12,006 bases of DNA, taken from assembly GCA_014380605.1 (NCBI GenBank), contig JACMJO010000104.1, positions 1 to 12,006 on the forward strand, in the 5' to 3' direction. This DNA is from Fimbriimonadaceae bacterium. GTDB taxonomy: Bacteria > Armatimonadota > Fimbriimonadia > Fimbriimonadales > Fimbriimonadaceae. The notes under the pieces were generated by a model. It did not search any database and was not told the DNA's origin. It saw nothing but the letters and a program-made list of their open reading frames with translations. Positions 7,003 to 12,006 of the stretch are shown here, one piece after another; the first letter of the stretch is position 1; every line of letters starts with the position of its first letter. The position numbers and the translations under genes were made by a program.

Positions 7003-7905
7003 TTGAAGCGATTCCTTAAAAAACATCTTCGACGATTCGTACCCAACACTCTGAAGCAAGTCGTCCGACGACATTGGGAGAGCGGGAATGAGCTTCCAAG
7101 AAGTTCGACTCGCGAGTGGCGGATCGAGGAAGGTGCCGCTGATGTGACTTGCACGAGCGGAAGTGGGTGGAGCTTCAAGGTTCCAGCGGAAAGCCTCGTC
7201 GATCTAGAGCGCTACGTGCAAACCTCTCAAGGACGAACAGAACTGGAGGTTCTTTCGATTATTTCCGAATCTGGCGGCGTCATGTTTGATATCGGAGCTC
7301 ACGCAGGATTGATGTCCGCCATTTTTTGTGCCGCCCATGTCTCGAATCGAGCCTATAGCTTTGAGCCGTCTCCAATTCTCTGTCGCAGGTTGGAAGACAT
7401 ATCGAATTTGAATGGCTTTGGAGACCGGATGAGTATCCAGAATAGGGGCATTGGGGCCGAGACCGGACGGGCACAAATGCTATTGGATCCGGTCGGAGGG
7501 TTTGTTCAGAGCCACCGCTTCGCACAGACGATGTGGTCAGACCCTATTGAGATTGATTTTGAGGTCGAGACGATCGAGCGGGCCTCGATGCGCCTGAAGG
7601 TAGTGCCCGATGTCATAAAGATTGATATCGAGGGTTATGAGTTTGAGGCGATACAGGGCTCAACTCGGTTCTTGACCGAGCATCGCCCACGGTTACTTCT
7701 CGAGCTGCATTTGAACTACCTAGAGGAAAAGCAATGTTCCGCCAAGGAACTTCTGCAAATGCTCCGTGATTGCGGGTACGCAATATATTCGTATTCGGGC
7801 AGGGTCCTAAGCGACAGACAGATCATTGATTCTCCGTTGGGCAATGTTCAACTTATGCTTTGCGCCTCGGACGGCCATTTTCTACCCCCCAAAAAGGCGG
7901 TTTAG
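7003..7905 (+). CDS. FkbM-family SAM-dependent methyltransferase
   Basis: A 300-residue Rossmann-fold methyltransferase that takes the methyl group from S-adenosylmethionine; FkbM relatives methylate hydroxyls of macrolides and of sugars in glycan loci. Motifs: VMFDIGAHAGLMSAIFCA (93-110) is motif I for SAM, YSFEPSP (118-124) motif II, and VIKIDIEGYEFEAIQG (204-219) with RPRLLLELH (228-236) is the FkbM signature. The N-terminal 45 residues are basic (KRFLKKHLRRF). The start is TTG at 7003 because GGAGG lies at 6993-6997 with a 5-base spacer; an in-frame TTG at 6955 would add 16 residues without such a site. It is the only plus-strand gene, divergent from galE and convergent, 45 bases away, with an acyltransferase. 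Sampled rows are 48-60% GC. The likely substrate is a sugar of the local polymer, by context only. Confidence 0.92.
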   Translation: MKRFLKKHLRRFVPNTLKQVVRRHWESGNELPRSSTREWRIEEGAADVTCTSGSGWSFKVPAESLVDLERYVQTSQGRTELEVLSIISESGGVMFDIGAHAGLMSAIFCAAHVSNRAYSFEPSPILCRRLEDISNLNGFGDRMSIQNRGIGAETGRAQMLLDPVGGFVQSHRFAQTMWSDPIEIDFEVETIERASMRLKVVPDVIKIDIEGYEFEAIQGSTRFLTEHRPRLLLELHLNYLEEKQCSAKELLQMLRDCGYAIYSYSGRVLSDRQIIDSPLGNVQLMLCASDGHFLPPKKAV

Positions 7906-7950
7906 GACGGTTTGTTAAGCAAGGCCAGAAGCACGGGTCGATTTTCGATT

Positions 7951-9063
7951 CTACGAGTCTGGCGACGTCCTAACTGCCTCTAAACGTCTGCCGAGGCGAC
8001 GAGCTAGTTTGTGGGAGGGTCCTTCGACCAATAAGTAAAACAGCCACGCAAAGATGGCGATGGAAAAAGCAGTGAGCAGCCATTGCACAACTCCATGCTT
8101 CGTTTCGTCGACGAGGAGGCCCAGGATCGCAATCGCCAACCAATGGGTTAGGTAGATGGTGTAACTGGCATTGCCAAACGACTCGAGGCGAGCAGAGGGG
8201 GCAAACTTGCGCGCGTATGAAATTTCAGCGCGAATCCAATAAAAAACGAGCAGCCCGAAAGGCAACAGCGTGAGCTCGTAGCTGATGCCGCGATGGAACC
8301 GCAGATAGGAGCAGACAGATGCAGTCGCCATCATTCCAAGGCGCAAACCCCAGATGTAGATTCGGGGCTTATTCCAGGACGGAATTCCATCAAGCTGCTC
8401 GGCAAGGATACAGCCGAGCAGCCAGATTGGAAGGGCCAAGAGCCACGTGAACAAAAAACCGGGCGCGTGGAAATCTCCAGAGATGGGTACCAACATGAGA
8501 ACAGATAGCGAACCGGCTACCGCCAAGCTCATCAGAGGCAGCCAACCGAACCGCCACCGGAACCACAAGAGACACGGATACAGAGCGTAGTAAATCTCCT
8601 CGCACACGACGCTCCAAAGAACGCCGACAAATCGGAAATCATGGATGACGAAACCGATAGCAAACGCCGCCGCAATCGGAATCAATATCCGGACTTCTCG
8701 CCGCACGAAGTACGATCTCATGTTGAGGGTCTTGCCGTTTGCGTAGGGAAGGTGGATGCAAAAGCCAGAGATCACGAAGAACGCGATCACGGCGGCGATG
8801 CCTACAAACATGTTGCCCAGTAAGCCGGCCAGGATCGAACCTTGGGGCGGCTCTATGATCGGTATCGGACCGAGGTGCGATAAGACGACGATCGAAGCCA
8901 AGACGAACCGGAGGCTGTCTATTCCAAGGACGCGAGCCGGACGGTCGCTCGTAGGCTGTTCTGCCAGTATTTCAGTCTCGGCGGTTACAGCCATTTTCCT
9001 AACTTGACTGCCCGCCCGGATTCGACTGAGCCCGATAGAAGCAACATGCAAAAACGAGGTCAC
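7951..9063 (-). CDS. Membrane acyltransferase-3 family protein
   Basis: A 370-residue polytopic acyltransferase-3 protein, last gene of the right-hand unit. Conserved parts: VLGIDSLRFVLASIVVLSHLG (45-65, in two parts, with H63), IAFFVISGFCIHLPYANG (93-110), the basic SYFVRREVRILIPI (117-130), WSVVCEEIYYALYP (150-163), NASYTIYLTHW near residue 310, and LVEGPSHKLARRLGRRL near the C-terminus. FFV(I/L)SGFC.H.PYA and VE.PSH..ARRLG are shared with the acyltransferase at 5498-4290, so the two are close paralogues. The start is GTG at 9063, overlapping the previous TGA as GTGA, but its AGAG is too close to be a good Shine-Dalgarno site. ATG at 8994, after AGGAAA, would give 347 residues and still precede the first membrane segment. 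It probably O-acylates a sugar of the local glycan. Confidence 0.92.
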   Translation of the reverse strand: MTSFLHVASIGLSRIRAGSQVRKMAVTAETEILAEQPTSDRPARVLGIDSLRFVLASIVVLSHLGPIPIIEPPQGSILAGLLGNMFVGIAAVIAFFVISGFCIHLPYANGKTLNMRSYFVRREVRILIPIAAAFAIGFVIHDFRFVGVLWSVVCEEIYYALYPCLLWFRWRFGWLPLMSLAVAGSLSVLMLVPISGDFHAPGFLFTWLLALPIWLLGCILAEQLDGIPSWNKPRIYIWGLRLGMMATASVCSYLRFHRGISYELTLLPFGLLVFYWIRAEISYARKFAPSARLESFGNASYTIYLTHWLAIAILGLLVDETKHGVVQWLLTAFSIAIFAWLFYLLVEGPSHKLARRLGRRLEAVRTSPDS

Positions 9064-9920
9064 CTCTTAGTAGGCAGATACCTCTTTCTCCAAAAGGGAT
9101 ATTTCGCGGCAACGAGAAAAGCCTCAACGAAGGCGTACGGAACCGCCTTCACCGCATCAAAACCGCGGGGCCGCCGATAGATTTCACGCAGACGCACGTA
9201 CAGGATTTGCCAAGTCCAATTGAGCCACTTTGGCGGGTTGCCACGGCGGGCGAAAAACATGTATTCGCTCTCTTTTATTCCCGCCAGCTTCACCGGTCCC
9301 ACAAGTCGGCGGGCGGGGTGGTCCACTACCGCCTCCGAAACAAAGACCCACGTATGGCCGGCATCCCGGAGACGCTCGCGAAAGTCGATGTCCTCCATGG
9401 ACACAAGCTGATACGATTCGTCGAACCCTCCGATGCCCTCAAAGGCATCGCGACGCAGCATCATATTGCATGACCAGAGGAACCCCCCAGTCTCGTTCAC
9501 CGGCGCAGTAAAAAGGGGCGTCGGGAAACCGCTTTCACACGTGGTTTTCCCCTCGTAGACCCCGGAGCCTTCTTTAATGGCTTCCGCATAGCCTTTAAGC
9601 CAATCCGGTTTCGGAAGGCAGTCGTCATCCGTAAACACCAACCAAGCGCCCAGGGCATGCTTAACCCCATTGTTACGGTTGGAGGCGGGGCCGCGATGTG
9701 GCCCTTCTGACCACCGAGCCCACGGAAACTTATCTCCGACGAATTCCTTAGCCGTCGTCTTGACGCCGTCATCGGTAACAATGACCTCATACTGATCGGC
9801 GGGGAGCGACTGGACATCGGGCGCAAGGCAAGCCAAGCACTTCTCCAACAGGTCGTTGCGGTGATACGTTGGTACGATCACAGAGAATATCGGGGGGTTC
9901 GATTCCAGTGTCTCTCTCAT
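9060..9920 (-). CDS. GT2-family glycosyltransferase
   Basis: A 286-residue inverting GT-A glycosyltransferase of usual length. Motifs in order: FSVIVPTYHRNDLLEKCL (12-29); EVIVTDDGV (45-53) nucleotide binding; GPASNRNNGV (77-86); the metal-binding TDDDC (97-101); GGFLWSCNMMLRRDAFEGIGG (145-165, quoted in part) acceptor-side loop; MEDIDFRERL (175-184), the ED motif with the probable catalytic base. After the domain comes a basic, aromatic tail (GNPPKWLNWTWQ, RRPRGF, KYPFWRKRY) that could sit on the membrane surface. All key acidic residues are present, unlike in the GT2 two genes upstream. The ATG lies 3 bases after the preceding stop (TAG GGA ATG), and its end overlaps the next gene, so it is a coupled middle gene. 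Sugar and linkage are unknown. Confidence 0.93.
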   Translation of the reverse strand: MRETLESNPPIFSVIVPTYHRNDLLEKCLACLAPDVQSLPADQYEVIVTDDGVKTTAKEFVGDKFPWARWSEGPHRGPASNRNNGVKHALGAWLVFTDDDCLPKPDWLKGYAEAIKEGSGVYEGKTTCESGFPTPLFTAPVNETGGFLWSCNMMLRRDAFEGIGGFDESYQLVSMEDIDFRERLRDAGHTWVFVSEAVVDHPARRLVGPVKLAGIKESEYMFFARRGNPPKWLNWTWQILYVRLREIYRRPRGFDAVKAVPYAFVEAFLVAAKYPFWRKRYLPTKR

Positions 9921-9923
9921 TCC

Positions 9924-11219
9924 CTACCTAGCAGTGGCTTCTTCTGGCTTGGCGACTTGATTAACGGGTCTCACGGTATGGACGATAAACGGCCGTTCGA
10001 TGTAGTGGTAAGTCAGGGTACAGATCACAACGATCCCTCCGACCACCAGCGCCATCGCCAGCCAAAACGGCAAAGGTTCCAGAGAAGCAAGATACGGTCC
10101 AAAACCGAGTGTTCGGAACACTAGATACATGAAAAGACAATGAAGCAGATAGACACTGTAGCTGATGGCTCCCAAATGGCGGGCGGCAGTCAAGCGCAGT
10201 AGACCGAATAGATCGTTGCCGCAGGCGATTGGAAGGAAAACCGCAAAACAGAGCGCCTCGGCCCGGGCGGAATAGCCATCACCAACAACGAGCCAGATCG
10301 TGGGAACAAGCATGAGAACGAGAATTGCCGAAACCTTGGTGCAGAGGATTTCTTTGAAGCGCGGAATCCTTACCAAGTGGGCGGCAAGCATTCCAAAAGC
10401 AAACAGCATGGCCATGCTGTCGTAACCCACGAACAAAAAAGGAACCAGGTACATCCAGATGTTCTTTCTCAGCAACATGGCCACGAAACCGATCCCCACG
10501 AGAATGGCCAAAAACTGCCATTGATAGGCCACGTAGTGACTGTTCAACCCGAACAGCACAAAGGGAGCAAGGAGGAGCCACAGGGTGTCCTTCTTTAGCG
10601 TTGCAAGCCCCGCGATCAAGGGCAAGATTACGTAGAAGCGCCATTCATATCCCAACGTCCACGTAACCGCTCCCGCTTGGCCCCCCACATCGACGCCATT
10701 AATGCTTGGCAGCGTGCGGGCACCCATGGACAATGCGTAAGCAAGCTCATTGGCCAAGTCTCCCTTTGACACACGCAAAGTCAAGCCGGATTCGAGGAGG
10801 GTCACCAGCAACACGGAAGCCACAAGGAACACATAGAGCGGGACGATTCGACGGATTCTGCCCCGGTAGAGCGGCAGGGCCGACATTTGCCCGCCGGAAT
10901 TCAGGGCCTTGTCCCAGAAGAGGAAGCCGGTGAGCAGAAAGAAGATCGCGACGGGAATGGGTCCCAACAGGCGATAGATGCTCTCCATTGCGGTGGGAGA
11001 TAACTCATAGGAGCCGGTAATCGCGTCGTTTCTGAAGAACAAGATGTGGTGAAAAATGACCGCGGGGGCAAGAAATCCGCGGAGCCCGTCGAGGGCTAAA
11101 AATCGACCCGTTTGGCTCTCCGTGGTGTGGCGAAAAAGCGGAATCTTAGCCAATAGCCAGGAAACGACCAAGGCGAAGGCCATTCCGATGAAGTATCCGA
11201 CCGGGCTTTCAATGGTCAT
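9924..11219 (-). CDS. Membrane acyltransferase-3 family protein, divergent subtype
   Basis: A 431-residue acyltransferase-3 protein, somewhat longer than the other two because of an extra N-terminal hydrophobic segment (about 8-27) before the core. The core has FLALDGLRGFLAPAVIFHH (40-58) with R47 and the His pair, VAIFFLLTGFLFWDKAL (90-106), LYRGRIRRIVPLYVF (117-131), WTLGYEWRFYVILPL (187-201), and HLGAISYSVYLLHCLF with YIERPF near the C-terminus. About eleven hydrophobic stretches are present. It lacks the FC.H.PYA and VE.PSH..ARRLG signatures of the two paralogues, so it likely has another acyl target or donor. ATG at 11219 overlaps the previous stop as ATGA, with GAGGAG 12 bases upstream. 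Function is inferred from family and from its place between two GT2 genes. Confidence 0.92.
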   Translation of the reverse strand: MTIESPVGYFIGMAFALVVSWLLAKIPLFRHTTESQTGRFLALDGLRGFLAPAVIFHHILFFRNDAITGSYELSPTAMESIYRLLGPIPVAIFFLLTGFLFWDKALNSGGQMSALPLYRGRIRRIVPLYVFLVASVLLVTLLESGLTLRVSKGDLANELAYALSMGARTLPSINGVDVGGQAGAVTWTLGYEWRFYVILPLIAGLATLKKDTLWLLLAPFVLFGLNSHYVAYQWQFLAILVGIGFVAMLLRKNIWMYLVPFLFVGYDSMAMLFAFGMLAAHLVRIPRFKEILCTKVSAILVLMLVPTIWLVVGDGYSARAEALCFAVFLPIACGNDLFGLLRLTAARHLGAISYSVYLLHCLFMYLVFRTLGFGPYLASLEPLPFWLAMALVVGGIVVICTLTYHYIERPFIVHTVRPVNQVAKPEEATAR

Positions 11220-12006
11220 GAACGGCCATCGCTCCTCGTATCTTCAATTGCGCCCCGTTCTGTAATGCCGATTTCAGCGAGCCCCGAAGTTTTACCGGCC
11301 CGCAGCCCCAGCGATCGCCAAGCACAATAGTGTGGCAGAAAGAGGGTCATTGCGGCGCAAGCAAGATCACCGGATCTGATGTCCTCAGCAGCGATAACCT
11401 TTACGGAATACCACCAGTGTCGAAGGTAGCCCGAAAGGCCAAACTTCGGGTTCACACCCGCATGCCATCGCCAGTATCGCTCGAAGACTTGGAGCAGCGA
11501 GTTCGACACTAGGGTAGTGAGCCTGGCCCGAGGCTCGTAGACGATCTTCCATCCGGCGGCAAACAAGCGTTCCCCAAGGTCAAAGTCCTCGCTATGCCGT
11601 AAGGATGCATCGAAGTTTCCAACTTCAAGAATGGCGGATCTTCGCAACAGCCCGCCTCCGCTAGCCAAGCTTTGAACGAACTGAGGCTCGTGCCGTTCCT
11701 CCAGCTTATACAAGTGTCTGCCCCGCCAACGATCGACCGCGCCCTTGGGAGGCAACTGGCCGATGCGGCCATAGACAGCCGCAACCTTGGGATCCTCGAA
11801 CCAAGGGGATGTAAGTTCGAGGAAATCGACGGCCAGGGCGGAAGTGCCGTCGACAGAAAGCAGCAAGTCGGCATCGGTTTCCATGATCGCCCGGGCCCGG
11901 GCCGCTCCTCGGCCCCTGTTAGCGTGGAGGGTCACCACCCACGCGCCGGCGCCCCCGGCCGCGGCGGGGGTGGGCGCGGGGGGAACGTCAATTAAGACAA
12001 AGACGG
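11216..12006 (-). CDS. GT2-like glycosyltransferase, N-terminus outside the window, degenerate motifs
   Basis: The minus-strand frame is open from the right edge to TGA at 11218-11216, giving 262 visible residues; GTG at 11938 lies inside the domain and is not the start. The order fits GT2: VFVLID (visible 1-6), ANRGRGAARARAIM (about 28-41), LLLSVDGTSALAVDFL (about 47-62), SLASGGGLLRRSAI acceptor loop, and HSEDFDLGERL as the ED motif. Conserved acids are missing: the usual DDxSxD after the third strand reads DVPPAPTPAAAGG, and the DXD position reads VDGT. The unusual segment is encoded by very GC-rich DNA (11941-11985). The enzyme may be metal-independent, altered or inactive. A C-terminal WHAGVNPKFG...RHWWYSVKV region may contact the membrane. 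It is the first visible gene of the right-hand unit. Confidence 0.85.
   Translation of the reverse strand, partial: VFVLIDVPPAPTPAAAGGAGAWVVTLHANRGRGAARARAIMETDADLLLSVDGTSALAVDFLELTSPWFEDPKVAAVYGRIGQLPPKGAVDRWRGRHLYKLEERHEPQFVQSLASGGGLLRRSAILEVGNFDASLRHSEDFDLGERLFAAGWKIVYEPRARLTTLVSNSLLQVFERYWRWHAGVNPKFGLSGYLRHWWYSVKVIAAEDIRSGDLACAAMTLFLPHYCAWRSLGLRAGKTSGLAEIGITERGAIEDTRSDGRS

Noticed and set aside
7906..7950. Possible bidirectional terminator between the convergent genes
   Set aside because: Only a 4-base TCGA stem around a short T-run is visible; no strong GC-rich hairpin with a U-tract on either strand.
11672..11995. Plus-strand 107-codon Gly/Arg-rich frame at the right edge
   Set aside because: It is the antisense shadow of the GT2 gene; its Gly/Arg bias reflects the GC-rich stretch.

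Overview
The window is most of a bacterial surface-polysaccharide (exopolysaccharide, capsule or O-antigen type) biosynthesis locus. All eleven well-supported genes fit that theme: three GT4 glycosyltransferases, three GT2 glycosyltransferases, three membrane acyltransferase-3 proteins, a UDP-glucose 4-epimerase (galE) and an FkbM-type methyltransferase. No rRNA, tRNA, transposase, phage gene or CRISPR array was seen, and no flippase (Wzx), polymerase (Wzy), chain-length regulator or ABC exporter lies inside the window. There is no taxonomic marker. Purine-rich Shine-Dalgarno sites, GTG/TTG starts and mixed GC indicate a bacterium, probably a free-living diderm; I cannot place it further.

Layout: (1) 1-6479, minus strand, one tightly packed transcription unit in the order galE (6479-5508), acyltransferase (5498-4290), GT4 (4293-3172), GT2 (3172-2216), a possible 23-codon bridging cistron (2219-2148), GT4 (2151-1141), GT4 (from about 1144 off the left edge). 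(2) 6480-7002, a relatively AT-rich divergent intergenic region with several inverted and direct repeats and no convincing gene. (3) 7003-7905, plus strand, a lone FkbM methyltransferase. (4) 7951-12006, minus strand, a second packed unit: GT2 (entering from the right edge, ending 11216), acyltransferase (11219-9924), GT2 (9920-9060), acyltransferase (9063-7951).

Inferred joint function: GalE supplies UDP-galactose (or a related C4-epimerised sugar nucleotide). Cytosolic GT2 and GT4 enzymes at the inner membrane add sugars stepwise to a lipid carrier. Acyltransferases in the membrane O-acylate (for example O-acetylate) specific sugars, and the FkbM protein may cap or decorate the glycan by O-methylation. 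Nearly every junction in the two minus-strand units is a stop/start overlap (ATGA, GTGA, TAGTG) or a gap below 10 bases, suggesting translational coupling.

Main oddities: a glycosyltransferase whose best start is ATA, placed exactly where an ATGA overlap would be expected (1144); a mini-ORF linking two glycosyltransferase genes by ATGA at both ends (2219-2148); a GT2 with degenerate donor/metal motifs next to a very GC-rich low-complexity stretch (11941-11985); a GT4 with the second Glu of its EX7E motif replaced by Leu; and repeats upstream of galE. I see no clearly new biological system; this reads as a rich but recognisable glycan locus.
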